A stretch of DNA of 64,000 bases, from NCBI GenBank assembly GCA_022072175.1, contig JAJVIE010000003.1:1421903-1485902 (forward strand), in the 5' to 3' direction. Positions 1 through 8,234 of the stretch are shown here, piece by piece. A program made the position numbers and the translations under genes. This stretch comes from Candidatus Omnitrophota bacterium. Its GTDB lineage: Bacteria; Omnitrophota; Gorgyraeia; 2-02-FULL-51-18. The notes below the pieces were generated by a model. It did not search any database, was not told the DNA's origin, and saw only the letters and a list, made by a program, of their open reading frames with translations. The first letter of the stretch is position 1. Each line of letters begins with the position of its first letter.

Positions 1-240
1 ATTTCAGAATATTCTGTCGGGAAGTCGTTTTTTAAAATTGCCGAGGCGTGACGCCACTCGTGACACTCGAAATTCTTCAATATACGTGATGGGAGACTGA
101 TGTTTGATGGCATCGAACATTATATTAACATTCATCGTGTTTATTTTCATTCTGATTGTTTAGTTGATTAATCACCTGCGAGGACGAGTATCTACCATAA
201 TAGTCGTATGTACCTTCTGTTTTTGTTCAATTTTTTTCAA
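1..240. other. AT-rich stretch without a convincing gene
   Basis: This stretch is visibly AT-rich while the rest of the window is strongly GC-rich. The change is abrupt at about base 240. I see no ORF with protein-like composition. Two short reading frames starting at 164 and 208 overlap each other and have no recognisable content or ribosome binding site. A perfect 12-bp palindrome, CAGAATATTCTG, lies at 5-16 and could be an operator, but no adjacent gene is visible to support that. The stretch may be an intergenic spacer or the edge of acquired DNA. Confidence 0.5.
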
Positions 241-334
241 CCAGGCGCAGTCCCTCGAGGACGCGTTGAGCCCAAAAGACACCGCATCAACACGTCCCCT
301 CTGTACTGCGTCCATGGGTCGCTGGCTCACAATG

Positions 335-532
335 GAGCTCCCGGTCACGGTCTCCCGAAGGCCGAGTTCGACTTTTCGGCTCCCCTACAGTTCCTGATCC
401 GTCCGAGGTAAGTCGTTGGGGAAACGGCACGCTTTAGCTTGCCGAGGGGCCCCACGACTTACCGAGTGACGATCGTGCCTGGGAGCCAGAAAAGTCGACT
501 CGAGGCCGAAGGGAGAGCGTGACCGGGAGATC
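335..532. repeat. Long imperfect palindrome (about 200 bp), possible structured RNA
   Basis: Three nested pairs of arms share one centre near base 435. Bases 335-363 pair with 504-532. Bases 364-384 pair with 481-501. Bases 407-421 (GGTAAGTCGTTGGGG) pair with 450-463 (CCCCACGACTTACC). A small inner hairpin lies around 424-443. A transcript of either strand would fold into one long rod. It lies downstream of the exonuclease gene on the minus strand, so it could be a 3' UTR structure, a MITE-like element or an independent small RNA. It has no T-run on the minus-strand exit side, which argues against a simple terminator. Confidence 0.65.
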
Positions 533-581
533 GGGGTGTCGGGACCCGTGAGGGGGCTATAGAAGAGCTTAGGGTATCGGG

Positions 582-1382
582 TTACTTCTTGGCCGGATGG
601 GGGTCGTGGACGGGTGCTTTGGGCAGTTGGCCTTCGAGCGCGGCGCGGACGAGGTCCTTCACCTTGGGGCTGAAGTCACCCTCGAGCATCCACTTGAGGT
701 AGGCGGCGTCCTTGGAGACGACCTCGCGGAGGTTGTGCTTGCGCGCGTACTTGCCGAACATGAAGTACAGCTCACCGTTCCACCAGCGGAACCTCCGCTC
801 CTCGTCGTAGAAGTCCAGCGAGGTGTCGTACTCGAAATCCGCCAGGCCTTCGATGACGTCGGTCTCGGGGCAGTACTTGGCCAGCTGGGCTTCGAGGATG
901 TCGTAGGTGGCTTCGGCGTCGGCGAGCGCTGTGTGCGCCTGTGTCAGGTCCTTGGCGCAGTAGAAGCGGTAGGCCGCCGTCAGGTCGCGCTTCTCGTGCA
1001 GGTGGTAGATCTTCTGCGCGTCGTAGATCTGCCTCCCCCGCCACTCGAAACGCAGACCCGCCTCGTAGAGCTCGCGCTCCAGGAGCGGCAGATCGAAGCG
1101 CTCGATGTTGAAGCCCCCCAGGTCCGCGCCCTCGAGGAACTCCACGACCTCCGAGGCGATCCTGCGGAACGGCGGGGCGTCCTGCACGTCCTTGTCGGAG
1201 ATGCCGGTCAGGCGCGTGACGATGGCGGGGATGGGGATGCCGGGGTTGACACGGCGGACGTACGTGACCTTGCCCCCGGACGGAGAGATCTTGACCAGAC
1301 CGATCTCGATGATGCGGTCCTTCTCGATCCAGGTGCCGGTCGTCTCAAGATCGAGGACGACGAGGTCTTTTTGGAGGCGCAT
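582..1382 (-). CDS. DEDDh-family 3'-5' exonuclease (DNA Pol III epsilon-like)
   Basis: This 266-residue protein belongs to the DnaQ-like DEDDh exonucleases, which remove nucleotides from 3' ends of DNA or RNA with two metal ions. Exo I is seen as LDLETTG, with Asp11 and Glu13. Exo II is seen as GFNIERFDLPLL. Exo III carries the histidine and aspartate of HTALADAEAT near residue 150. The exonuclease core covers roughly residues 5-170. The remaining 95 residues form a Trp/Lys-rich extension (RRFRWWNGELYFMFGKYARK) of the type seen in stand-alone exonucleases. No polymerase or GIY-YIG domain is attached, so I read it as a stand-alone repair or processing nuclease. It lies 19 bp downstream of the exported-protein gene at 1402-1935 and may be co-transcribed with it. 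Confidence 0.88.
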   Translation of the reverse strand: MRLQKDLVVLDLETTGTWIEKDRIIEIGLVKISPSGGKVTYVRRVNPGIPIPAIVTRLTGISDKDVQDAPPFRRIASEVVEFLEGADLGGFNIERFDLPLLERELYEAGLRFEWRGRQIYDAQKIYHLHEKRDLTAAYRFYCAKDLTQAHTALADAEATYDILEAQLAKYCPETDVIEGLADFEYDTSLDFYDEERRFRWWNGELYFMFGKYARKHNLREVVSKDAAYLKWMLEGDFSPKVKDLVRAALEGQLPKAPVHDPHPAKK

Positions 1383-1401
1383 TCCGCCGTGTCCCGGGCG
1401 C

Positions 1402-1935
1402 TTACTTGCGGAGCTTCTTGCCGAAAGCGTTGCGGATGAACGTCTTGGCCCAGTCGGAGGTGACGAGGTCCCTGGCTTCCGCTTCGGTCATCGGTTCTTT
1501 GGTGATCGTCGCCATCACACGGTCGTGCCACAGCTGGCGCTCGGTCGGAGCGTCGAGCACGGTCACTTCGGCGATGATGCGGGCGAAGTGTTCTTTTTTG
1601 GCCGCGTCGATCGCGATCGCGCCGGCGCCGACCAGCATGTCCACCGGGTCATGGTCCGAGTACAGATAGTCCTTGATCACCACGTCCACGCGCACGTCCG
1701 CGTCGGTGTAACCGACCACCTTGAACTTGATGCTCTTGCGCTCGCCCAGGGCTTTTTGGATCGCGGCCTTGAGCGCGGCGACGTCGGCTTTGCCGCTCTC
1801 GTCCTTGATGTCGGACACGTGGATGCCCACCTCGGGGCGGCGGCTCAGCTCCTCGTACACGGGATTGAGGGACGAGGCCAGGACCGGAGAGGCCCACAAC
1901 AGGACGGCGGCGGTGACGGACAGCACGGAACGCAT
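1402..1935 (-). CDS. Small exported protein of unknown function
   Basis: This is a 177-residue hypothetical protein. I chose the ATG at 1935 because an AAGGAGA ribosome binding site lies just upstream and the product then begins with a standard signal peptide (MRSVLSVTAAVLLWASPVLAS) cleaved near residue 20. There is no lipobox cysteine. The mature part is a mixed alpha/beta domain of about 155 residues with a repeated VDVVIKDYLY / IIAEVTVLD strand pattern, resembling small periplasmic domains of the DUF4410 type. That resemblance is weak. The reading frame stays open upstream to 2241, but that extension runs across the terminator at 1966-1999 and lacks protein character, so I rejected it. Confidence 0.7.
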   Translation of the reverse strand: MRSVLSVTAAVLLWASPVLASSLNPVYEELSRRPEVGIHVSDIKDESGKADVAALKAAIQKALGERKSIKFKVVGYTDADVRVDVVIKDYLYSDHDPVDMLVGAGAIAIDAAKKEHFARIIAEVTVLDAPTERQLWHDRVMATITKEPMTEAEARDLVTSDWAKTFIRNAFGKKLRK

Positions 1936-1965
1936 GGCGCAAGGTCTCCTTAGGGGGGTGAGGAA

Positions 1966-1999
1966 CAAAAACCCCCGCCCCTCACCGACGGAGGGGCGG
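1966..1999 (-). terminator. Intrinsic terminator after the holin-like gene
   Basis: A perfect 9-bp stem (1975-1983 with 1991-1999, CCGCCCCTC/GAGGGGCGG) has a 7-base loop. On the minus strand it is followed by GGGTTTTTG (the A-run at 1967-1971). It ends the DUF883/holin-like pair about 25 bp past its stop codon. It leaves little room for a promoter in front of the 1402-1935 gene, so partial read-through is possible. Confidence 0.85.
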
Positions 2000-2021
2000 A
2001 GGATCCGGACCGAACGATCGA

Positions 2022-2414
2022 TCACGACTTGTTGAGGACCCGCGAGATCAGGTCCTCGGTCCCAGTCGACTGCATCCAGCGCTTCTCGGACAGCATCGAG
2101 CGGAGCGCCAGGAGCGGGACCGTGATGTACAGAGCGCCGAACACCAGTACGAGGGCGGCCTTGACCAGCGGTGTCAGCGGCAGGAAGTAGATCACCGCCA
2201 GCGGCAGGGCGAAGACACCGATCGCGATCATGAGCAGGCACAACAGCACCGTCACCAGCAGGATCACCTGACGGCGCAGGGCCTGCAGAAGGTTGACGTA
2301 CAGCGTGGCCGCCTCGATCTTGACGAGTTCGAGGATCTTCGTCTGATAGTCGCGGACCAAGCCCACGGTCGCGTCGTACACCACGCGCCGGAGGCCCTCG
2401 ACGAACTGGTTCAC
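2022..2414 (-). CDS. Holin-superfamily-III-like small membrane protein
   Basis: This 130-residue protein has an amphipathic N-terminal half and two adjacent transmembrane segments (about residues 47-70 and 75-97 counted from the GTG start). The arrangement resembles the Phage_holin_3_6/YqjE group, which is commonly encoded beside DUF883 proteins. It has no phage context here and is unlikely to be a lysis protein. I placed the start at a GTG (2412-2414), 7 bp after the upstream stop codon and preceded by GGAGAAG. A longer ATG start at 2513 exists, but it would overlap the DUF883 coding region by 92 bp. The pair probably sits in the inner membrane and takes part in stress or envelope physiology. 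Confidence 0.65.
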   Translation of the reverse strand: MNQFVEGLRRVVYDATVGLVRDYQTKILELVKIEAATLYVNLLQALRRQVILLVTVLLCLLMIAIGVFALPLAVIYFLPLTPLVKAALVLVFGALYITVPLLALRSMLSEKRWMQSTGTEDLISRVLNKS

Positions 2415-2421
2415 GGCTCGC

Positions 2422-2760
2422 TCAGCTTCTCCGCGAAGAGCCCATGAGAAAGCCGAGAAGAAGCGCTCCGACCGCAGCGCCTCCGATATAAGGCCAAGGA
2501 TTCTGTCGTACATTCTTGTCGATCTCCTTCGCTGCGCGGCTCACCTGTTCCTGCCCCTCTTCCCAACGCTCCGAGGCCTCGTCCTTCAGACGGTCGAAAC
2601 GGTCCCGGCCCTCGACGCTCGCATCCTGGATGACCGAGCGGATATGCGTGTACTTGTCGCCGAGCAGCCTCTGGATCTCGTCCTTCTTCTCGCGCGCGGC
2701 CTCATTGAGCAGGTGCAGCGCCTCTTCGAACTTCTTGTTGCTGTTGGTGGCTTCGCTCAT
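2422..2760 (-). CDS. DUF883 (ElaB/YqjD/CsbD-like) membrane-anchored protein
   Basis: This 112-residue protein has a long charged helical region (about residues 10-85) rich in Glu, Lys and Arg. The C-terminus is a glycine-rich transmembrane anchor, NPWPYIGGAAVGALLLGFLMG, followed by SSRRS. This is the typical layout of DUF883 proteins such as E. coli ElaB and YqjD, which associate with ribosomes or the membrane in stationary phase. The ATG at 2760 has a strong GGGAGGA site upstream. The gene is first in a two-gene unit with the holin-like gene at 2022-2414. Confidence 0.82.
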   Translation of the reverse strand: MSEATNSNKKFEEALHLLNEAAREKKDEIQRLLGDKYTHIRSVIQDASVEGRDRFDRLKDEASERWEEGQEQVSRAAKEIDKNVRQNPWPYIGGAAVGALLLGFLMGSSRRS

Positions 2761-2788
2761 GACGTTCCTCCCGTTGGATTGACCTCTT

Positions 2789-2818
2789 ATCTTAGCCCCG
2801 TGCCGGCGGAGCTGCCAA
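2789..2818 (-). promoter_or_regulatory. Putative promoter for the DUF883 pair
   Basis: On the minus strand TTGGCA (2813-2818) and TAAGAT (2789-2794) are separated by 18 bp. They lie 28 bp upstream of the DUF883 start codon, in the only gap between the rRNA methyltransferase gene and the DUF883 pair. Matches to the sigma-70 consensus are moderate. Confidence 0.45.
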
Positions 2819-2825
2819 CCAAAAA

Positions 2826-3989
2826 CTATCCCCGGCGCCTGATCCGGACCAGCGTCTCGATATGGCGCGTCCGGGGAAACATGTCCAGTGGCAGGGCCTC
2901 CACCGGCTCGTAGACACCCCCCTGCAGGAGGTCCCGTATGTCGCGCGCCAGCGTGGAAGGGTCGCAGGACAGGTACAGGACCTCTTGAACGCCCGAGCGC
3001 GCCAGCCAAACCGCCATCCCCTCGGCCAGCCCCTTGCGGGGCGGGTCCACGAGCACGACCGAGCGCGGGGTGATCCACGGGGTCAACTCCTCCAGCCGGT
3101 GCTCCACCCTTCCGGTGACCACGCGCAGGCGGTCCTGGGCACCGCTTTCGGCGATGTTCATGCGCAGAGCCTCGACGGAACCCTCGTGCTCCTCGGCGAA
3201 AACCACTTCGGAGGCCGCATCGAGGCACAAGAGGCCCAGTGTCCCGACGCCCGCGTACAGGTCGAGCAGACGCTCGGGGGCGGCCTCTCCGACCCAGGCG
3301 GCGATCCTCCGGGCCGCCTCGGAGGCGACCGCTTCGTTGACCTGGAAGAACCCTCCGGCAGGCACCAGATAGCGGCGACCCGCCAGGGCCATGCGGATGA
3401 ACACCGGCTTCTCACCGGGGTGGACCCTGCCGTCTGCGTCGACCTTGTACGTCAGGCGCTCGGCCTTGTCCTTGTACGGCGGCGTCACGCTCAGGTACGG
3501 CACGAGCTCCGGCCGCAGCAGCGGACAGTCGACGACCGGCACCAGCGTCGTGTTGTCCTGGCCGTAGTAGCCGGTGAGCGCTCTGCCGTGCTTGCGGACC
3601 ACCTGGACGGTCAGACTGTTGCGGTAACGCTCCGGTGACGGCGAAGCGACGATCCCGGAGATCTTGTCGGCCGGCCAGCCCGCGCGGGTCAACAGCTCCG
3701 TGACCTGGGCCTGCTTGAGCCGCAGTTCCTCCTCGTAAGTGACGTGCTGATACTGGCATCCGCCGCAACTCTTGGCGTAGCGGCAGGACGGCGCGGTCCG
3801 GTGCGGCGAGGCCTTCAGGACCTTGAAAACGCGCGCCTTGAGGTAACCGCCCTTGTCGGCGGTCACGCGCGCCAGCACGCGCTCGCCCGGCAGAGCGCCC
3901 TCGACGAAGCACGTCTTGCCGTCGAGGTGTGCCACGCCCTCGCCCCCATAGGCGCTGCGTTCGATGCTCAGCTCAAGCGGAGCGGACAT
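2826..3989 (-). CDS. RlmD/RumA-type rRNA (uracil-C5)-methyltransferase
   Basis: This 387-residue protein belongs to the SAM-dependent RNA m5U methyltransferases. An N-terminal TRAM-like beta domain covers about residues 1-60. Iron-sulfur cysteines follow (CRYAKSCGGCQYQ near 65-80, with a fourth Cys in VVDCPLL near 155). The Rossmann SAM site is LLDLYAGVGTLGLLCLD. Motif IV is VLVDPPRKG, and the catalytic cysteine is in YLSCDPSTLARD near residue 340. Length and FeS motif fit RlmD or RlmC more than TrmA, which lacks the cluster. I used the ATG at 3989, which overlaps the end of the hemH-hemY gene by 17 bp. The frame is open further upstream, but only as a shadow of hemY. It is the last gene of the GT4-hemDE-hemHY operon. 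Confidence 0.9.
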   Translation of the reverse strand: MSAPLELSIERSAYGGEGVAHLDGKTCFVEGALPGERVLARVTADKGGYLKARVFKVLKASPHRTAPSCRYAKSCGGCQYQHVTYEEELRLKQAQVTELLTRAGWPADKISGIVASPSPERYRNSLTVQVVRKHGRALTGYYGQDNTTLVPVVDCPLLRPELVPYLSVTPPYKDKAERLTYKVDADGRVHPGEKPVFIRMALAGRRYLVPAGGFFQVNEAVASEAARRIAAWVGEAAPERLLDLYAGVGTLGLLCLDAASEVVFAEEHEGSVEALRMNIAESGAQDRLRVVTGRVEHRLEELTPWITPRSVVLVDPPRKGLAEGMAVWLARSGVQEVLYLSCDPSTLARDIRDLLQGGVYEPVEALPLDMFPRTRHIETLVRIRRRG

Positions 3990-6285
3990 ATTCGACGAGC
4001 TTCCGGGCCTGAGCCCGCGCGTCCGACACCCCATCGGGGATGCCCGCGCCGGAGAACGCCGACCCGGCCAGCGCCAGACCCGGCAGGTCTCCGACCAGAC
4101 GGCGCGCCGAAGCGATGAGGCCGGAGTGGCCGACACGGTACTGCACCATAGCCCTGGGATAGCGCTTGAGGACCGTGAAGTGCGGACGGCCGCCGATCCC
4201 CAGCACGCGCTCGAGCGCCCCGAGAGCCTCGCGCTCGAGCTTGGAGTCCTCGGACGCGTACGCTTCGCGGCCGAAAGCCCCGCCGACAAAAGCCCTCAAG
4301 AGCGCCTGTCCTTCGGGCGCGCGGCCGTCGTACTTGCGGCTCGAGTAACTGCAGGCCACCAGCGGCAGGCGCTCGGTCCGGGGCACCACGAACCCGAACC
4401 CATCCAAGGGATCGGAGATCGCCGAGCGGTCATAAGCGATGTTGAGCGTCGCCACCGACTCGTAAGGAACGCTTTCCAGGAGCCGGGACAGTTCCGGCGC
4501 CAGGGGGGCCGTGAGCGCCGCAGTGGCATAGGCCGGCAGGGCCGAGAGCACCGCGTCATAACGCTCACTGCCGCCGCGGATGTCCTCCACGGTCCAACCG
4601 CTCGCCTCCCGCCGGATCGAGCTCACCGCCGAGGACAGGCGCAACGCCGTCGCGGGCAGTTGGCGGACCAGGCATGCCACGGCGGTCGCCATGCCGTCCC
4701 GCAGGGTCAAGAAAAGGTCATAACGGGGTCCCTGCGCGCGCCGGGCCGCGGCCTGCTTCTGCCGCAGAAGGCCGCGGATGACGCTGCCGTGCTCGCGTTC
4801 GAGCTGGCGGAAGCGCGGCATCGTCGACAGGAGGCTCAACTGATCCGGATCGCCCGTGTAGATGCCCGCCAACAGAGGTTGCCCGGCCCGGTCGAGCGCT
4901 TCGCGGCCGAAGCGGCGTCGGATAAAATCCCCGACGCTCTCGTCGGCGTCGTCGCGCCGGGCAGGGATCAGCGCTTCGGCCAATAGACGGATCTTGCCCA
5001 AAGGGCTGAAGAGCGGAGTCCCCAGGAAGGTATCCAAGCGGCTGGGCGCGATCAGATAGAACCCGGGCGGGATCTCGATGAGCTTGCCGCCGCGCAGGAC
5101 GTAACTGCGGCGGCGTTCGGCGCAGGTCCCCTGCAGTTGGTCCTCGATGCCGAGCTCGCGGCACAACTCGAGCATGCCGGGCTTCTCGGAGAGGAAGGAA
5201 TCCGGACCGTGCTCGAGCAGGAACCCTTCGCGCCTTTCACTGCCGATGCTGCCGCCGGGAGACGCCGAGGCCTCGTAGACGACGGCCTCGATGCCGGAAC
5301 GTGCGATCTCATAGGCTGCGGACAGTCCGGAGATCCCCGCGCCGAGCACGGCGATCCGCGGACGCCGGTCACGGCTGACCGCGCGGACCGCAGTCGAGCT
5401 CCCATAGAGGCCGGCCACGAAGCGCGCGAAATCCGGATGGTCCATCACGGCCCGCGTCCGCTCGTACGACCGGCCCGCTGCGAGCGCCGCGTCGCGCGCC
5501 TCGATATCGAGGTCGTACAGGATCTCGATGTTCTCGCACAGGAAACCGACCGGCACGAGCACGACCCGGCGGACCCCGGAGGGCAGACCGGAAAGTACGC
5601 TGAGCACATCGGGTCCCAGCCACGGGTCCTGCGGACGCCCGCTGCGGCTCTGATAGGCCGTCCAATGACGGGCCAAGCCCGTGCGGGCGGCTATCGCCGC
5701 GGACAGCTCCTCGAACTGCCGCGCGTAACCGCTCTCGTCGGAAGCCCTCTGCGGGATGGAATGAGCGGCGAACACCACCGCGTCGTCCGGACGGAGCCCG
5801 CCCGGTACGGCGGCCAGGAGTTCGGACTGCATCCTCACGAACTCCGGGTGCGTGTGATAGCCGGGCAGTTCGCGCACGAGCGGATCGATCCCGGAGGCGC
5901 GCGCCGCCTCGGTATAGGCCTCGATGTACTTGCCGTAACTGGGTCCGGAGCGCAGGGCCGACAGCACGAACACCGCCGGAGGCTCCGCGCTGCCGGCCAG
6001 ACCGGCCATCAACTCCGCGTACGAAGGCCGCGCATGCCGGAAAGCCGCCAGCACACGTGTCGGGCGCCCCTGGATCTCCAGGAGCGATCGCAGTTGATCG
6101 CGGAGAAGCAGGGCCTTGGCGTTGTAGGGCGAGCGTCCCTCGAAATGTTCGTAGTGCGAGGCGACCTCGCGGCGTCTTTCGGGCGGGACGGGGACTCCTT
6201 TGAGCACGCTGTCGAGGAACGGCTCGACCTCCTGGGGCCCCTCCGGTCCACCGAAGCCCAGGATCACCAGCGTCCGTAGGGTCAT
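3973..6285 (-). CDS. hemH-hemY: Ferrochelatase-protoporphyrinogen/coproporphyrinogen oxidase fusion (HemH-HemY)
   Basis: This is one 770-residue polypeptide with two heme enzymes. Residues about 1-305 are a ferrochelatase, with the catalytic histidine in VFAAHSIPQR and the acidic metal-site motif PVGFLCENIEILYDLDIEA. Residues about 308-770 are a HemY-type FAD oxidase, with the dinucleotide fold RIAVLGAGISGLSAAYEIA and EASASPGGSIGSERREGF. HemY is oxygen-dependent and makes the ring-oxidised porphyrin that HemH metallates. In the coproporphyrin-dependent pathway these would be CgoX and CpfC, and sequence alone does not tell the substrate. The two steps are consecutive, but they are encoded in reverse order (chelatase first). 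The gene overlaps hemD-hemE by ATGA and rlmD by 17 bp. I see no frameshift between the halves. Confidence 0.9.
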   Translation of the reverse strand: MTLRTLVILGFGGPEGPQEVEPFLDSVLKGVPVPPERRREVASHYEHFEGRSPYNAKALLLRDQLRSLLEIQGRPTRVLAAFRHARPSYAELMAGLAGSAEPPAVFVLSALRSGPSYGKYIEAYTEAARASGIDPLVRELPGYHTHPEFVRMQSELLAAVPGGLRPDDAVVFAAHSIPQRASDESGYARQFEELSAAIAARTGLARHWTAYQSRSGRPQDPWLGPDVLSVLSGLPSGVRRVVLVPVGFLCENIEILYDLDIEARDAALAAGRSYERTRAVMDHPDFARFVAGLYGSSTAVRAVSRDRRPRIAVLGAGISGLSAAYEIARSGIEAVVYEASASPGGSIGSERREGFLLEHGPDSFLSEKPGMLELCRELGIEDQLQGTCAERRRSYVLRGGKLIEIPPGFYLIAPSRLDTFLGTPLFSPLGKIRLLAEALIPARRDDADESVGDFIRRRFGREALDRAGQPLLAGIYTGDPDQLSLLSTMPRFRQLEREHGSVIRGLLRQKQAAARRAQGPRYDLFLTLRDGMATAVACLVRQLPATALRLSSAVSSIRREASGWTVEDIRGGSERYDAVLSALPAYATAALTAPLAPELSRLLESVPYESVATLNIAYDRSAISDPLDGFGFVVPRTERLPLVACSYSSRKYDGRAPEGQALLRAFVGGAFGREAYASEDSKLEREALGALERVLGIGGRPHFTVLKRYPRAMVQYRVGHSGLIASARRLVGDLPGLALAGSAFSGAGIPDGVSDARAQARKLVEYVRSA

Positions 6286-8234
6286 CGAGCGCTCAGCTCG
6301 TGGACCAGACGGACGACCTCGCGCGCGTTCTCCTCGGGAGTCGTCTGGAGGATGCCATGGCCGAGGTTGAAGATATGCCCCGGACGCCCGGCGGCGCGCT
6401 CGAGCACGGCTTGGACGCGTTGACGCAGGCTTTCTTTGGGACCGAGCAGGGCCTCCGGATCGAGGTTGCCCTGCACCGCGCGGTCGTGGCCGATGCGGGT
6501 CCAGGCCTCATCGAGCGCGATCCGGTGATCGGCGCCGACCACATCTCCCCCCGCCTGGGCCAAGAGGTCCAGGAGATGCGCGGTGCCGGTGCCGAAATGG
6601 ATGTTCGGCGCAAGACCGTTGATGCGTCCGAACAATCGCGCCGTATGCGGCTGGACCGAACGGACGTACTCATCGCGCGTCAGGCAGCCGACCCAGCTGT
6701 CGAAGATCTGCAGGACCTGCGCACCCGCACGGACCTGCGCGGACAGATAGGCGCCTGTCGCCTCGACGAGACGCTCCATGAGCTCCGCCCAGGCCTCGGG
6801 CTCCTCTCGGATGAAACGCCTGACCCGGACGAAATCCTTGGACGAACCGCCCTCGATCATGTACGCCGCTAGCGTGAACGGCGCTCCGGCGAACCCGATC
6901 AGCGGCACCTCAGGCCGCAGACGCCGGCGCGTCAGGTGGATGGCCTCCATGACGTAAGCCAACGACTCCTCGGGACGCACGCTCTTGAGGCGGCCGACGT
7001 CGGCGCGGCGGCGCACCGGATGGGGCACCACCGGACCGTCACCCTTGGAGTACTCGAGCCCGGTGCCGAGCGGCTCGAGAATGAGAAGGATGTCCGCGAA
7101 GATGATCGCCGCGTCCGTCCCGAGGTCCTCCTGTGCCTGTACGGTGACCTGGCAGGCCAGCTCGGGGGACTTGCACAGCTCAAGGAACGTCCTCTCCTTG
7201 CGGACCGCGCGATAGCTGGCCTGGTAGCGGCCGGCTTGACGCATGAGCCACACGGGCGTATGCGGCACCGGCTGTCTGCGGCAGGCGCGCAGGAACGGCC
7301 CGTCCTCGTACGCCGGGACGGGCTCCACCGCCAGGTCCAGGATGGCGTCGCGGACCTCGACCCCGCAACCGTGGCGTCTTTTCTGCTCGAGCACCGCGAC
7401 GGCCCGCAAGGCCGTTTCGGCCACGAGAGGACCCATCTTAGGACTGGACGGCTCGAGGTCCGGCCAGAGACCCTTGGCTCGAAGAGCCTCGGAAGTGTCG
7501 GGTCCGACCGAAGCGATCACGATCTTTTCGAAAGCCGCCCTGAGCTGTTCCTCGACACCCATCTCCGCGGCGATGCGGCACAGGTGGTCGATATGCACCG
7601 CTGTCGTGAAGAGCGCCACGTCCGCCTGTCCGCGGATGATGCGGCGCACCGCCTCACGGGCCGGGCCCAGATCATCCGGCAGTTCCCAGCGGTATACCGG
7701 CACCGCGAAGACCGTCGCTCCGCGTTCCTGAAGCGCCTCGATGAGCTCATGGTTGCGTGCGCCGTACTCCTGCACCGCCACGAGCCGGCCTTTGAGAGGG
7801 ATGTCCTCCTCGCGCTTGTCGAGCGTCGCCATGAGCTCGCGCCAGGTGTTGGGCTCGGGCACCGTATCGACATAAGGCACCTTGATCTCATCGAGGGCCT
7901 TGATGGGCTTGGGGCCGCGCGGCAGGACCGGCGTCGAGCGCAGCGCAGAGAGGATACGCTCGCGGTCATGACGCGTCTCGAGCACACGGACGAGCGCCCG
8001 CGTGCCGACACCGGTCAGGAGGATCAGGAGGTCGATCTTGCCCGCCAGGAGCGCCTCGCCGAAGGCGAACGCCTCCTGGTTGCGCTCGATGGGCACTTCC
8101 TTGAGCAGGGGCGCCGCGAACGGCTCCCCGCCCTGCAAGCGCACCAGCTGGGTCAGTGTGGGCGACATCCGGCTTTCGAACACCATCACGCGAAGCCCGC
8201 TCAGGCCTTTGGAAGACGTCCCTTCAACGTTCAT
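6282..8234 (-). CDS. hemD-hemE: Uroporphyrinogen-III synthase-decarboxylase fusion (HemD-HemE)
   Basis: This 650-residue fusion joins two successive tetrapyrrole enzymes. Residues about 10-290 are a HemD domain, which cyclises hydroxymethylbilane to uroporphyrinogen III. It has two Rossmann-like lobes, with KIDLLILLTGVGTRALV and VALFTTAVHIDHL. Residues about 310-650 are HemE, which decarboxylates uroporphyrinogen III to coproporphyrinogen III. HemE hallmarks are WLMRQAGRY, the aspartate in IIFADILLILEPLG, the tyrosine in GAPFTLAAYMIEGGSSKD and the histidine in FNLGHGILQTTPEENA. HemD sequences are poorly conserved, so that half rests on fold pattern and position. The gene overlaps the upstream glycosyltransferase and the downstream hemH-hemY gene by ATGA, which suggests translational coupling. 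HemA, HemB, HemL and HemC are not in the window. Confidence 0.9.
   Translation of the reverse strand: MNVEGTSSKGLSGLRVMVFESRMSPTLTQLVRLQGGEPFAAPLLKEVPIERNQEAFAFGEALLAGKIDLLILLTGVGTRALVRVLETRHDRERILSALRSTPVLPRGPKPIKALDEIKVPYVDTVPEPNTWRELMATLDKREEDIPLKGRLVAVQEYGARNHELIEALQERGATVFAVPVYRWELPDDLGPAREAVRRIIRGQADVALFTTAVHIDHLCRIAAEMGVEEQLRAAFEKIVIASVGPDTSEALRAKGLWPDLEPSSPKMGPLVAETALRAVAVLEQKRRHGCGVEVRDAILDLAVEPVPAYEDGPFLRACRRQPVPHTPVWLMRQAGRYQASYRAVRKERTFLELCKSPELACQVTVQAQEDLGTDAAIIFADILLILEPLGTGLEYSKGDGPVVPHPVRRRADVGRLKSVRPEESLAYVMEAIHLTRRRLRPEVPLIGFAGAPFTLAAYMIEGGSSKDFVRVRRFIREEPEAWAELMERLVEATGAYLSAQVRAGAQVLQIFDSWVGCLTRDEYVRSVQPHTARLFGRINGLAPNIHFGTGTAHLLDLLAQAGGDVVGADHRIALDEAWTRIGHDRAVQGNLDPEALLGPKESLRQRVQAVLERAAGRPGHIFNLGHGILQTTPEENAREVVRLVHELSAR

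Noticed and set aside
164-411. Two short plus-strand ORFs at 164-397 and 208-411
   Set aside because: They overlap each other, run into the palindrome and have no ribosome site. The signal-like start of the first is too weak to support a gene.
2415-2513. Longer ATG start of the holin-like gene
   Set aside because: It overlaps the DUF883 gene by 92 bp. The GTG at 2414 just after the DUF883 stop has a ribosome site.
2422-2760. A phage lysis module based on the holin-like gene
   Set aside because: There is no endolysin or phage gene nearby. The DUF883 pairing points to a housekeeping membrane pair.
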